64,000 nt of DNA from Halorientalis sp. (lineage in GTDB: Archaea; Halobacteriota; Halobacteria; Halobacteriales; Haloarculaceae). Position 1 is the first letter of the stretch, and the number at the start of each line of letters is the position of its first letter. Shown here piece after piece: positions 32,737 to 42,700 of the stretch. Under the pieces are notes generated by a model. The model was not told the origin of the DNA and made no database searches. It saw only the letters and a program-made list of their open reading frames with translations. Position numbers and translations under genes: made by a program. The stretch is from NCBI RefSeq assembly GCF_028275115.1, contig NZ_JAQCNH010000019.1, positions 1 to 64,000 on the forward strand, in the 5' to 3' direction.

Positions 32737-34563
32737 ATGCACGACCTGGAACGGTACCTCAACGTCCGCAGCGCGTACGGCGCGTCCGTCGGTCCGGAGG
32801 GCACCGTCGCGTTCCTCATGAATACGACCGGCACGCCGCAGGTCTGGACGCTCGACGAACCCGGTGAGTGGCCCGAGCAACGCACCTTCTACGACGAACG
32901 GGTCACATTCTGCTCGTTCTCACCAGAGCGCTGCGAACTCGCCTTCGGCATGGACGATGGCGGAGACGAGTTCACCCAGCTATTCAGGCTGGACCTCGCC
33001 TCCGGTGAGGTAACACCTCTCACCGATATGCCAGACGCCATTCACTACTGGGGTGGCTGGTCTCACGGCGGCGACCGCATAGCGTTTGCCGCAAACCGTC
33101 GCGACGAGTCCGTCTTCGACGTGCACGTGCAGGGCCGTGAGGAACGCGGTGACGAGGCCGAACTGGTCCACGAGGGTGACGGCTGGCTCGCGCTCGCGGG
33201 CTGGAGCCCCGACGACGACCGCCTGCTGGTCACCGAACACGCCTCCTCGTTCGACACGGATCTGTACGTCCTCCATCTGGACTCGGGCGACCTCGAACGC
33301 GTCACACCCCACGACGGCGACGTCCGCTACAACAGCCCTTCTTGGGGGCCCGACGGGGACGCAATCTATTGCTGTACCGACCGGGAGAGCAACACTCTCA
33401 GGCTCGAACGACTCGCCCTCGACACGCTCGACTTCGAACTGGTCGAGAGTGGGGGCCAGTGGAACGTCGACGGGGTGGCCCTGGACGACGAGACCGGCCA
33501 CCTGGCCTACTCCCGGAACGTCGACGGCTACACTGAACTCACCGTCGGCGAACTGACTGGCGAGACCACATACGAGACCCGGCCCACGCCGGACCTCCCC
33601 GACGGCACCGCAGGCGGTGTGAGTTTCGGCCCCGACGGTGAGGCGCTCGCGCTCTCTGCGTCCAGCCGCACGAGCAACACCAACGTCCACCGCGTCACGC
33701 TCGAGACCGGCGAGACCGAACAGTGGACCTGCGCCTCGACCGCCGGCATCCCCCGCTCGTCGTTTCGTGACCCTGAACTGATCCACTACGAGAGTTTCGA
33801 CGGGCGTGAGATTCCGGCGTACTTTACGCTACCCGAAGGGGCTACCGACGGCGAGTCTGCCGACAACGACGGTGACGGGAACGGGGTGTCGGTCGTCGTC
33901 GACATCCACGGCGGCCCCGAGAGCCAGCGTCGCCCCTCGTTTTCGGGACTCACACAGTACTTTCTGTCGCGGGGCTACGCCGTTTTCGAGCCCAACGTCC
34001 GGGGCTCGACGGGGTACGGCAAGGCCTACACGCACCTCGACGACGTCGAAAAGCGGCTCGACTCGGTGAAAGACCTGCGGGCGGCCGTCGAGTGGCTCGG
34101 TGCGCGTCCCGAGGTTGACCCCGACCGGGTCGTCGCCAAAGGCGGCTCCTACGGTGGGTTCATGATCCTGTCGGCGCTAACGGAGTACCCGGACCTCTGG
34201 GCGGCCGGCGTCGACTCCGTGGGCATCGCCAACTTCGTCACGTTCCTGGAGAATACGGGAGCCTGGCGGCAGGACCACCGCGAGGCCGAGTACGGTTCGC
34301 TGGACGACGACCGGGACCTCCTCGAATCGATCAGCCCGCTCAACGACGCCGACCGCATCGAAGCGCCCTTGTTCGTCCTCCACGGCGCGAACGACCCGCG
34401 GGTGCCCGTCGGCGAGGCCGAACAGATTGCAGAGGAGGTCGAGTCACAGGGCGTTCCTGTCGAGAAACTGGTCTTCGAGGACGAAGGGCACGGAATCTCG
34501 AAACTCGAAAACAGGATCGAAGCCTACACGGCCGTGATCGACTTCCTCGACCGACACGTGTAA
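32737..34563 (+). CDS. S9-family (prolyl-oligopeptidase-like) serine peptidase
   Basis: 608 aa. The N-terminal ~350 residues form beta-propeller repeats (WGGWSHGGDRIAFAANRRDE, LAGWSPDDDRLLVTEH, NSPSWGPDGDAIYCCTDRES). The C-terminal hydrolase domain begins near YESFDGREIPAYFTLPEG. Catalytic residues are the Ser in AKGGSYGGFMIL (GxSxG), the Asp in LHGANDPRVPVGEAEQ and the His in EDEGHGISK. VVVDIHGGPESQRRP supplies the oxyanion region. There is no signal peptide, so it acts on peptides in the cytoplasm. Acylaminoacyl-peptidase is the closest functional guess. Confidence 0.92.
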   Translation: MHDLERYLNVRSAYGASVGPEGTVAFLMNTTGTPQVWTLDEPGEWPEQRTFYDERVTFCSFSPERCELAFGMDDGGDEFTQLFRLDLASGEVTPLTDMPDAIHYWGGWSHGGDRIAFAANRRDESVFDVHVQGREERGDEAELVHEGDGWLALAGWSPDDDRLLVTEHASSFDTDLYVLHLDSGDLERVTPHDGDVRYNSPSWGPDGDAIYCCTDRESNTLRLERLALDTLDFELVESGGQWNVDGVALDDETGHLAYSRNVDGYTELTVGELTGETTYETRPTPDLPDGTAGGVSFGPDGEALALSASSRTSNTNVHRVTLETGETEQWTCASTAGIPRSSFRDPELIHYESFDGREIPAYFTLPEGATDGESADNDGDGNGVSVVVDIHGGPESQRRPSFSGLTQYFLSRGYAVFEPNVRGSTGYGKAYTHLDDVEKRLDSVKDLRAAVEWLGARPEVDPDRVVAKGGSYGGFMILSALTEYPDLWAAGVDSVGIANFVTFLENTGAWRQDHREAEYGSLDDDRDLLESISPLNDADRIEAPLFVLHGANDPRVPVGEAEQIAEEVESQGVPVEKLVFEDEGHGISKLENRIEAYTAVIDFLDRHV

Positions 34564-34616
34564 CGTATCACTGCCGAATCAGAAAGCTTGTTCACGGGGC
34601 AGTAGAGAGGGAGTAT

Positions 34617-35552
34617 ATGGCAGCGATCGAGACGGACGCCTTGATGCGGCGCTACGGGGAGGTGGTCGCCGTCGATTCGGTCGATTTGACTGTCGAACAG
34701 GGGGAGGTGTTCGGCTTTCTCGGGCCAAACGGCGCCGGGAAGTCGACGCTCATCAACATGTTACTTGATTACACGCCGCCGACGTCGGGGGAGGCGCGCG
34801 TCTTCGGCCACCGGACCCGGGGGGAGGCCGTCGACATCCGCGAACGCGTCGGGGTCCTGCCCGACGGCTACCAGCTGTACGAACGGCTCTCGGGCCGTCG
34901 GCACCTGGAGTTCGTCGCCGGGGCCCGCCAGGCCGACGACGACCCCGCCGACGTCCTCGACAGAGTCGGACTCGATCCCGACGACGCCGACCGCAACGCC
35001 GGGGACTACTCGAAAGGAATGGCACAGCGACTCGTGCTGGGGATGGCGCTGATCGGTCAGCCGGACCTGCTGATTCTGGACGAGCCGTCCACCGGACTAG
35101 ACCCGAACGGTATCCGCCTGATGCGGGACGTCATCCGCGAGGAGGTCGACCGCGGTGCGACCGTCTTCTTCTCCAGTCACATCCTGAGCCAGGTCGAGGC
35201 GGTCTGTGACCGAGTCGGCGTTATGAACCAAGGCCGGCTCATTGAGGTGGCCGCCCTCGACGAGATTCGGGATGCCATCGGCGTCGGGACGACGTTGCAC
35301 GTGACCGTCGACCAACAGCCGAAGCTCACGCTGTCGGATCTGGAGGCGATGGACGACGTGACGAACGCCGAGGCCGACGGTCCCGACCTGACCCTGACGC
35401 TGTCGGACTCGACGGCGAAGGCCAGAGTCGTCAGCCGGATCGAGGAGGCGGGCGCGACGGTCACCGACTTCGAGACCACGGAGTCCTCGCTCGAAGACCT
35501 GTTCGCGGAACTGATCGACGAGGACGAGGCCGTCGAGGAGGCATCGGCATGA
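34617..35552 (+). CDS. ABC transporter ATP-binding protein
   Basis: 311 aa. The Walker A motif is GFLGPNGAGKSTLINMLL, the signature NAGDYSKGMAQRLVLGMALI and Walker B PDLLILDEPSTGLDPNG, then the switch His in FFSSHILSQVEAVCDRVG. A C-terminal domain of about 90 residues resembles those of two-gene drug/lipid exporters and Cu/NosF-type systems. ATG 34617 follows a purine-rich GAGAGGGAG that may serve as ribosome binding site. Its stop overlaps the permease start by 4 bases, so the two form one transporter. Confidence 0.92.
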   Translation: MAAIETDALMRRYGEVVAVDSVDLTVEQGEVFGFLGPNGAGKSTLINMLLDYTPPTSGEARVFGHRTRGEAVDIRERVGVLPDGYQLYERLSGRRHLEFVAGARQADDDPADVLDRVGLDPDDADRNAGDYSKGMAQRLVLGMALIGQPDLLILDEPSTGLDPNGIRLMRDVIREEVDRGATVFFSSHILSQVEAVCDRVGVMNQGRLIEVAALDEIRDAIGVGTTLHVTVDQQPKLTLSDLEAMDDVTNAEADGPDLTLTLSDSTAKARVVSRIEEAGATVTDFETTESSLEDLFAELIDEDEAVEEASA

Positions 35553-36436
35553 GAGACCGACGACTCGTCGTCATGGCCCGGAAGGACTTCGACGACGCCA
35601 TTCGGTCGAAAACAGTCTGGTTCATCAGCGGTATCTTCGCACTGCTCGTCGTCGGTATCACGTATCAACTTTCTCAGGCCGTCCCGCCGGACTTCCCACA
35701 AAGTGCTATCCCGTTCGTCGCCCTCAACGGAGTGGCGCAGTGGATCAGCTGGGTAGTTTCGATTCTCTCCTTGGTTGCCGGATACGCCTCTGTAATCAGC
35801 GAGCGGCGCTCGGGGAGCATGAAGATCCTGCTCGGACTCCCGTTCGAGCGAGCGGAAGTCCTCGTTGGCAAGATGCTCGGCCGAACCGCGGTCATCGCCG
35901 TCAGCGTCGCCGCCGGCTTCGTCACAGTCGCGCTCAGCATCGTGGTGTTCATCGGCGTACCAGAACTGGCGGATTTCCTCTGGCGATTCCTCGGTCTCTT
36001 TTTCCTGACCGTCCTCCTGGGTGCGGTGTACACCACTCTCGCGGTGAGTGTCTCGGCAGTGGTGAGTACGCGACGGCGAGCGATGCTCTCGGTCGTCGCG
36101 CTGTTTTTCATCACTCAGGCCGTCTGGACCGGGTTCACGCAGTTCGTCTACCTGTTCTTTGGCGGCGGTAGCGTCCCTCTTCGTCCGCCGGACTGGTACC
36201 TGTTCCTCACGTATCTCGCCCCGAGCGCCGCTTATACCCGTGCGGCGTCCGCTCTGGACCTGCTCGTTAGACATCCCAGCCTCGCGATCGACGGCGTCCC
36301 ACGGCGTGCCGCACAGGCCCAACAGTCGGGGTCGTTCCTGCTCTCCGAGTACCTCGCGTTTCTCGTCTTGATCCTCTGGGCGGTCCTCGGCGGCCTCTTG
36401 GCCTACAACGTCTTCCGGAACGCAGACCTCGGGTGA
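35549..36436 (+). CDS. ABC-2 type permease
   Basis: 295 aa with about six membrane helices: WFISGIFALLVVGITYQLSQ, ISWVVSILSLVAGYASVISE, AVIAVSVAAGFVTVALSIVV, FLGLFFLTVLLGAVYTTLAV, ALFFITQAVWTGFTQFVYLF and ILWAVLGGLLAYNVF. The SGSMKILLGLPFERAEVLVG loop after helix two is the hallmark of ABC-2 (NosY-like) permeases. Together with the preceding ATPase it makes a homodimeric exporter; cargo is unknown. The 301 bases downstream (36437-36737) hold no gene I can support. Confidence 0.9.
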   Translation: MRDRRLVVMARKDFDDAIRSKTVWFISGIFALLVVGITYQLSQAVPPDFPQSAIPFVALNGVAQWISWVVSILSLVAGYASVISERRSGSMKILLGLPFERAEVLVGKMLGRTAVIAVSVAAGFVTVALSIVVFIGVPELADFLWRFLGLFFLTVLLGAVYTTLAVSVSAVVSTRRRAMLSVVALFFITQAVWTGFTQFVYLFFGGGSVPLRPPDWYLFLTYLAPSAAYTRAASALDLLVRHPSLAIDGVPRRAAQAQQSGSFLLSEYLAFLVLILWAVLGGLLAYNVFRNADLG

Positions 36437-36737
36437 CCCCCGTTCTCGGTCGACTCGCTACTCGACACCACCCTGCCCCAGTCCAGCGTCAGTCGAGGGT
36501 TGTGCCCTTCTACAGAGGTCGAGAAACTCTGACGGGCCCATTCCACGACAGCTCGTGTCCGGGTCCTCTCCAGGTCACAGGTCACAGACGACGGTGTTGG
36601 ATCGACGGAGCGCAGGCCGTCGCCATCGCGACGTTCAGAACGCCCACGACACCCAGACCGGGCCGGTGTATCGGGTGGTCGTCCGCCCGACGAGCACGCA
36701 CGTCGGTAGCGCGCCGAACCGTGAGGGAGTCACCGCC

Positions 36738-37793
36738 TCATATGACGCCGGTCGCGCGGGCCGCTTCGCGGGCCGCGGGTTCGCTCACGCCGTCACCCAG
36801 GATCGTGTAACGGTCCCGGATGCGGTGGGCGGTCGTCAGCGACTCGGTGACGGTCTCGTCGTCGATTCCCAGCTCCTCGGCGGTCGTCGGTGCCCCGATC
36901 CGGGCCAGCGCGTCTCGAATTTTTCGCCACTCCGTCTCGCCGCTGTGGAGGTACTCCATAACAATCGAGCCGACACCGACCTGATGACCGTGGAGCGCCG
37001 CTCCGGGCACGAGTCGGTCGAGCTGGTGTGAAAAAAGGTGCTCTGCACCGCTGGCTGGCCGCGACGACCCCGCGATGGACATCGCCACACCCGAGGAGAC
37101 TAAGGCCTTGACTACGATCCAGGCCGACTCCTCCAAGCCCTGTTTCACAGAGTCGGCGTTCTCGACGAGCATTTCGGCGGTCATCTGACTGAGTGCGCCG
37201 GCGTACTCGGAGTACTCGACGTTTTTCAACCGGTGGGCGAGCTGCCAGTCCTTGACGGCGGTGTAGTTGCTGATGATGTCCGCACACCCGGCCGTCGTCA
37301 GCCGCCAGGGGGCGTTCGCGAGAATTTCGGTGTCCGCCACGACCGCCAGTGGCGGTTCGGCGGCCACGCTGTGGCGCGTATCTTCTCCGGGCACCGAACC
37401 GCGGCCGCTGACGATCCCGTCGTGGCTGGCCGCCGTCGGCACCGAGACGAACCCTCTCCCCAACTGGTCGGCGGCCATCTTCGTGATGTCGATGACCTTC
37501 CCACCACCGACGCCGATCAGGAACCCGACGTCCGCGGCCCGAGCCGTCTCGATAACGCGCTCGACGGCCTCGAAACTGGCCTCCTGAATCGTCGTCAGTG
37601 CCGGGTCGGTCCCCTCCGTTTCGAACGCCCCGACGACGCGGTTCCCTGCCACCTCCTTGGGCGTCGGGCTCGTCACCACGAGCGGCCGCCCCGCCAGGTG
37701 GAGTTCCGCGACCGCGTCGACCGTCTGGTCGAGAACCCCGTGCCCCACCACCACGTTCCGGGGCAGGCGTATCCACGTCGACTTATCGAACAT
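36738..37793 (-). CDS. egsA: sn-glycerol-1-phosphate dehydrogenase
   Basis: 351 aa, full length, iron-alcohol-dehydrogenase fold. It has GFLIGVGGGKVIDITKMAAD (NAD-binding), SVPTAASHDGIVSGRGSV, a metal-binding Asp in GCADIISNYTAVKDWQLAHR and metal-binding His in SGAEHLFSHQLD and AALHGHQVGVGSI. It reduces dihydroxyacetone phosphate to glycerol-1-phosphate and so sets the stereochemistry of archaeal ether lipids. ATG 37793 starts MFDKSTWIRLPRNVVVGHG. It stands alone, transcribed toward the ABC permease gene. The 273 bases upstream (37794-38066) hold nothing I can assign. Confidence 0.95.
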   Translation of the reverse strand: MFDKSTWIRLPRNVVVGHGVLDQTVDAVAELHLAGRPLVVTSPTPKEVAGNRVVGAFETEGTDPALTTIQEASFEAVERVIETARAADVGFLIGVGGGKVIDITKMAADQLGRGFVSVPTAASHDGIVSGRGSVPGEDTRHSVAAEPPLAVVADTEILANAPWRLTTAGCADIISNYTAVKDWQLAHRLKNVEYSEYAGALSQMTAEMLVENADSVKQGLEESAWIVVKALVSSGVAMSIAGSSRPASGAEHLFSHQLDRLVPGAALHGHQVGVGSIVMEYLHSGETEWRKIRDALARIGAPTTAEELGIDDETVTESLTTAHRIRDRYTILGDGVSEPAAREAARATGVI

Positions 37794-38066
37794 GTGTTTC
37801 TGTCTCGGCCGACACCTGAAACCCTTTTCTCTCGATAGAAGCCCTCGACACCTGTCTGCCCGACTGGCAGTCCAGCAGAGTTACTCACGGGCAGTGACAG
37901 AATCGACCGACTGGTCGGACGCCGGGCCGACCGCGACAGGCACGAGTATCGCGGTCGGTTCCACATCGACGGCGAGTGTGCACGCGCGTTCAGCGAGGGT
38001 CGTCTCGACAGCGAAGCGTACGTCGGTCGTGTCGCCGAGACGTCCGTTGTTTCGGGGTACCGTCGT

Positions 38067-39056
38067 CTACACCAGCGTGTCCAACACGTTAAGCACCCTC
38101 GCCTCGTCCTCGCGGTCGGGGCCGTGCTCGTACCCGTCGCGGTCGCTCTCGACGTACTCGTCGACCGTGGCGGCGAGTGCCTCCGCGTGCGGCGTCGATT
38201 CCCAGCCCAGCCTCGCCAGTTTCGTCGTCGACAGTAGGTGCGGATAGTACCGGTAGAGCGGGAAGTCGTCGGTGTCGATGTCACCGGCCGCGAGTTCCCG
38301 CGACCCGGCGTGGACCGTCTCGACCGACTCGCCCAACACTGTGGCGATGCCCCCGACGAGTTCGTCCAGTGTCGTCGCCCGACGGTCGCCGACGTTGTAC
38401 GCCTCGCCCGAGTCGCCGTTCTCCGCGACGAACCGGAGCGCCGCGGCCACGTCCTCGACGTAGGCTCGGTGCCACACGTTCGTCCCGTCGCCGGGAACGA
38501 GGACGCGGTCGTGATTCGAGACGCGCTCGATCCAGTAGTCCACCCGACCGGTGTAGTCGTGGGGACCGTAAACGTTGCACGGCCGGACGCTCATCGCCCG
38601 GACCCCCTCGGCCGCGGCGTCGAAGACGGCGCGGTCCCCCTCGGCCTTCCGGGGGCCGTAACTCGCGTTCGAGTCGTCAGTTGCCTGCTCGTCCGAGCAC
38701 AGACAGAGCGCGGTTTCGCCCTCGCGTTTCGGGATGGCCTCCTCACCGTAGGCCGCGCCGCTGGAGACGTAGACGTAGGCGTCTGCATCGTCGAAGACGC
38801 GGGTCGCCGTCCGAACCTCGCGGGGCCGGTATGCCACGCAGTCGATCACCACGTCAGGGGAGACTGCGCGGGCGGCGTCCGCCAAGTCCGCGTCGTCGGT
38901 CCGGTCTCCCCGGACGTGTTCGACGGCCGTGTCGGCGAAGGGGTTGTCGTGTTCGCCTCGGTTGAAGATCGCTACGTCGTAGCCGTGATCGCGCAACTCG
39001 GCGACAGTGTGGCGACCGATGAACCGCGTCCCGCCGATGACGAGCGCCGTGTCCAT
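38067..39056 (-). CDS. NAD-dependent epimerase/dehydratase family protein
   Basis: 329 aa extended SDR. ALVIGGTRFIGRHTVAELRD is the N-terminal GxxxxG Rossmann motif, VIDCVAYRPREVRTATRVFD follows, and the catalytic pair is ASYGPRKAEGDRAV (Y-x3-K) with YVSSGAAYGEEA upstream supplying Ser. C-terminal substrate domain includes NVYGPHDYTGRVDYWIERVS and VWHRAYVEDVAAALRFVAEN. It resembles the UDP-sugar epimerase/isoflavone-reductase-like group found in many haloarchaea. Substrate unknown. Start ATG 39056. Confidence 0.88.
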   Translation of the reverse strand: MDTALVIGGTRFIGRHTVAELRDHGYDVAIFNRGEHDNPFADTAVEHVRGDRTDDADLADAARAVSPDVVIDCVAYRPREVRTATRVFDDADAYVYVSSGAAYGEEAIPKREGETALCLCSDEQATDDSNASYGPRKAEGDRAVFDAAAEGVRAMSVRPCNVYGPHDYTGRVDYWIERVSNHDRVLVPGDGTNVWHRAYVEDVAAALRFVAENGDSGEAYNVGDRRATTLDELVGGIATVLGESVETVHAGSRELAAGDIDTDDFPLYRYYPHLLSTTKLARLGWESTPHAEALAATVDEYVESDRDGYEHGPDREDEARVLNVLDTLV

Positions 39057-39185
39057 GGGACAGCCTCGATGCGACGGCTCAAAAAAGTCCGTCCGTGGAG
39101 CGTCCGTCCCCCACTCGGTCGTCGGTCCTCGTCGAGCGTGGCTTCGGCGTCGGGACGGTCTGTTTCAGTTCAGCTGACATCAAAA

Positions 39186-39279
39186 CTATTTATGACTACT
39201 CCGTGGATGGCCGAACATGTCCGCGGAGTGTTGGGCAGACAGCAACGTCAGCAACGTCCTCGACGTGCTCCTCGGGTGA
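39186..39279 (+). other. TATA box plus 20-codon ORF
   Basis: CTATTTATG at 39186-39194 is a good TATA box, and an ATG lies about 25 bases later at 39217. The frame encodes MSAECWADSNVSNVLDVLLG and stops at 39277-39279. The surrounding 343-base gap (39057-39399) has no other supported gene. It may be a tiny leaderless protein, the decayed start of one, or a promoter for the 54-aa gene downstream. Confidence 0.3.
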
Positions 39280-39399
39280 GCCACGATGGCCGCGACCGAC
39301 GACGCCGATGGGTCCTGACCGCGCCCCTGGCCTGGGCCGGTGCTGGAATCGTCTCCGATCCGCCGATAACTCTCACCACTCACGAGTGACATCTTACGG

Positions 39400-39564
39400 A
39401 TGCCTATCCCGGACAAGGCCGACCAGGCGCTCGAACGCCTTTGGAACGCCTTTGACAACGCCGTCGAAGAAACCGAGCAGATGAGCGAGTCGGCGAAGCA
39501 GAACGTCCGGGCGGCCATCGACGACCTCGAAGCCCGAATCGAGGGCCTCCGGGACAGCGGCTAA
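39400..39564 (+). CDS. 54-aa helical protein
   Basis: ATG-started frame of 54 codons reading MPIPDKADQALERLWNAFDN, then AVEETEQMSESAKQNVRAAI and DDLEARIEGLRDSG. It is an acidic, heptad-like helical protein with no Cys and no membrane segment, typical haloarchaeal composition. A hairpin with a T6 tract follows the stop by a few bases, which supports a real short gene with its own terminator. Function is unknown; a coiled-coil or binding role is possible. Confidence 0.65.
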   Translation: MPIPDKADQALERLWNAFDNAVEETEQMSESAKQNVRAAIDDLEARIEGLRDSG

Positions 39565-39569
39565 CGTCG

Positions 39570-39588
39570 CCGACCCGGTCGGTTTTTT
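39570..39588 (+). terminator. hairpin plus T6 terminator
   Basis: CCGACCCGGTCGG is a perfect inverted repeat (CCGAC, three-base loop, GTCGG) followed directly by six T, six bases after the stop of the 54-aa gene. It looks like a bacterial-type intrinsic terminator, and the T-run also suits archaeal termination. Confidence 0.6.
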
Positions 39589-39734
39589 GCGGCGCGAAGG
39601 CGAAAAGATGGGTAGTCACGGGTGCGGAGAGCGGCGAGCACAGCAACCGCGAGCGCGCCGTCGGCGCGCTCACGGCTTTTTCGCCCACGTTTTTCGATGA
39701 GCGGCCGCCGGAGGCGACCCGAGGAAAACGGTGG

Positions 39735-42700
39735 TTAGTCGTCAGCCTGGCCCGTTGCCCGTTCGCCGGCCTCGGCGCTCGGAGTCGCAGCCTCGGGCGG
39801 TTCGGTCCGCACGTCGGCCTCGTCGTCCTCTTCGATAATTTCCGCGTAGGCGTCGGGTAGGACCTTCACGAAGTTGTTCAACTCGTCCTCCCAGTTCTCG
39901 AGGATGTACTGACCCCGGTCCGAACTGGTGTACGCGACGTGGTTCTCGAGCAGTCGGCGGAGCATCGAGCGGTCCCGCTCGTCCAGGGTCTCGGACGTCG
40001 AGACCATCCCGCGATTCACCTTCTGCGGGAAGTCGCCCTCCCGGTCGAGGACGTAGGCGACTCCGCCCGACATGCCGGCTGCGAAGTTCTTGCCCGTGTC
40101 GCCAAGCACCGCGACCGCACCGCCGGTCATGTACTCACAGCCGTGGTCGCCGACCGACTCGACGACGGCTTTCACGCCGGAGTTTCGGACCGCGAACCGT
40201 TCGCCGGCCTGACCGTTGACGTAGAGCTCGCCCTGGGTCGCCCCGTAGAGGGCGACGTTGCCGATCAGGGTGTTCTCCTCTGGTTCGTACGGCGCCTCTG
40301 CGGGTGTGTTGATGACCATCTTTCCGCCGGAGAGACCTTTGCCGACGTAGTCGTTGGCGGTGCCGGTCAGCTCGAACGTGACACCGTCCTGGAGGAAGGC
40401 ACCGAAGCTCTGTCCGGCCACACCCTCGAAGTCGACGCGGATGGTGTCGCTGGGGAGGCCGGGTGCGCCGTGTTCCTGTGAGATACGGTTCGAGAGCGTC
40501 GCGCCGACCGCGCGGTCGACGTTGTCGATGTCCATCGACAGGCTGACCGGGTCGCCCGTCTCGATCGTGTCGCCGATCTCCTCGAGAATGTCCCAGCCGA
40601 GTTGTTCGTCGACTTCGTGTGTCTGCTCGCGAGTCTTGTAGCGGTCGTCGTCGCCCGCGGGTTCGGCGAGGATAGACGAGAGGTCGAGCTTCCTGGCCTT
40701 GGGATGCTCGACGTCGTCACGCTGCTGGAGCACGTCCACACGACCGATCATCTCGTTGACCGTCTCGAAGCCGAGCTCGGCCATAATCTCGCGTAGTTCC
40801 TGTGCGACGAAGGTCATGTAGTTGATGACGTTCTCCGGCGTGCCAGGGAACCGAGCGCGCAACTTCTCGTTCTGGGTGGCTACGCCGACCGGGCAGGTGT
40901 TCTCGTGGCACTGCCGGGCCATCACACAGCCGGAGGTGACCATCGAGGCGGTCCCGAAGGCGTACCCCTCCGCGCCGAACAGAGCGGCGACGGCCACGTC
41001 GCGGCCGGTTTTCATTCCGCCGTCGGTCGAGACCTTGATTCGCGAACGAAGACCCGTCGCCCGGAGCATCTGGTTGGCCTCCGCCACGCCCAGTTCCCAG
41101 GGCAGACCCGCGCTCTTGATCGAGGTCTTCGGCGACGCACCCGTCCCGCCGTCGTGACCGGAAATGTGGACTTTGTCGGCGTTGGCTTTTGCCACACCTG
41201 CGGCGATTGTACCGATGCCGTCCTCGGCAACCAGTTTGACGTTGACGTCGGCGTCGGGGTTGGCCGCCTTGAGGTCGTGGATCAACTGCTTGAGGTCCTC
41301 GATGGAGTAGATGTCGTGCAGCGGCGGCGGCGAGATGAGACCGACGCCCGGTGTGGCGTACCGGACGTGGGCGATCATCTCGTTGACCTTTTTGCCAGGC
41401 AGGTGACCACCCTCACCCGGCTTCGACCCCTGTGCCATCTTGATCTGAATCTCCTCGGCGGCCGAGAGGTAGTCGCTGGTGACCCCGAAGCGGCCGGACG
41501 CGACCTGTTTGGTCGTACACTCCTTCTCGGTGCCGAAGCGCTCTGGCGGTTCACCGCCCTCGCCGGTGTTGGCGTTGGCCCCCAACCGGTTCATTGCGAT
41601 GGCGTTGTTCTCGTGCATCTCCGGCGACAGCGAACCGAGGCTCATCGCGGCCGTCTCGAAGCGCTCGACGATGTCTCCGATGGGCTCAACATCTTCGACC
41701 GGGATAGACTCACGCTCCTCCTCGAACTCGAGCAGTCCCCGGAGAGTCTGGAGCTTCCGTGTCTGGTCGTTGATTTTCTCGGCGAACTCCCTGTACTTCT
41801 CGTAGTCGCCCTGACGAACGGCCTGCTGGAGTGTGCCGACCGTCTCGGGGTTCCACTGGTGATGGATGCCGCCCGTCCGGTGCTCGAACTCGCCCTGGCG
41901 TTCGATTTCGGGGTCGTCGCCGAAGGCCACGCCGTAGCGGGCCTGCAGATCGTTTTCGATGTCCTCTATCTCTATACCATCGGTACGGCAGGTCGTCCCC
42001 GTGAAATACTCGGCGACGAAGTCCGAGTCGAGACCGACGGCCTCGAAAATCTGGGCGCCCTGGTAGCTCTCGACCGTGGCGATGCCCATCTTGGCCATCG
42101 TCTTGAGGAGACCGTCCTCGACGGCCCCGATGTAGGCTTCGATTGCGGCGTCGAGGTTCGCACCGTCCGGGCCGGCCACGAGGTCTTCGATGGTCTGGTA
42201 GGCCAGGTACGGGTTAACCGCGCCAGCACCGTAGCCGATCAGCGTCGCGAAGTGGTGCACGGTCCTGGGGTCGCCCGATTCGACGACGAGCCCGACGTGG
42301 TTGCGCAGGCCGTTACGGACGAGATGATGATGAACGCCACCCACGGCAAGCAGACTCGGAATCGGGACGGCGTCCTCGCCGGCACTCCGGTCGGAGAGGA
42401 CGAGGATGTCGTACTCGGTCGCAGCCTCGTCGGCCTCCGCCCGAACCCCCTCGACGGCCTCACGGAGATCCGTCTCTTCGGGGTCGTATGTGATGTCGAC
42501 CACCGCCGTCGACAGCCCGTTCTCGTCGGTCTCACCAGAGCTCGCAGAGCTCTGATTTGCAGGGGCATCGTCAGATGACCCCAGCTTCTTGATAGCTGCC
42601 GTCTCCTCGTCCGTGAGGACGGGTGAGTCGACGACGAGCTGGCGGGCGTGGTCCTGGCTCTCGTCTAGCAGGTTCTGCTGGTGGCCCAGTCGGGACTCAA

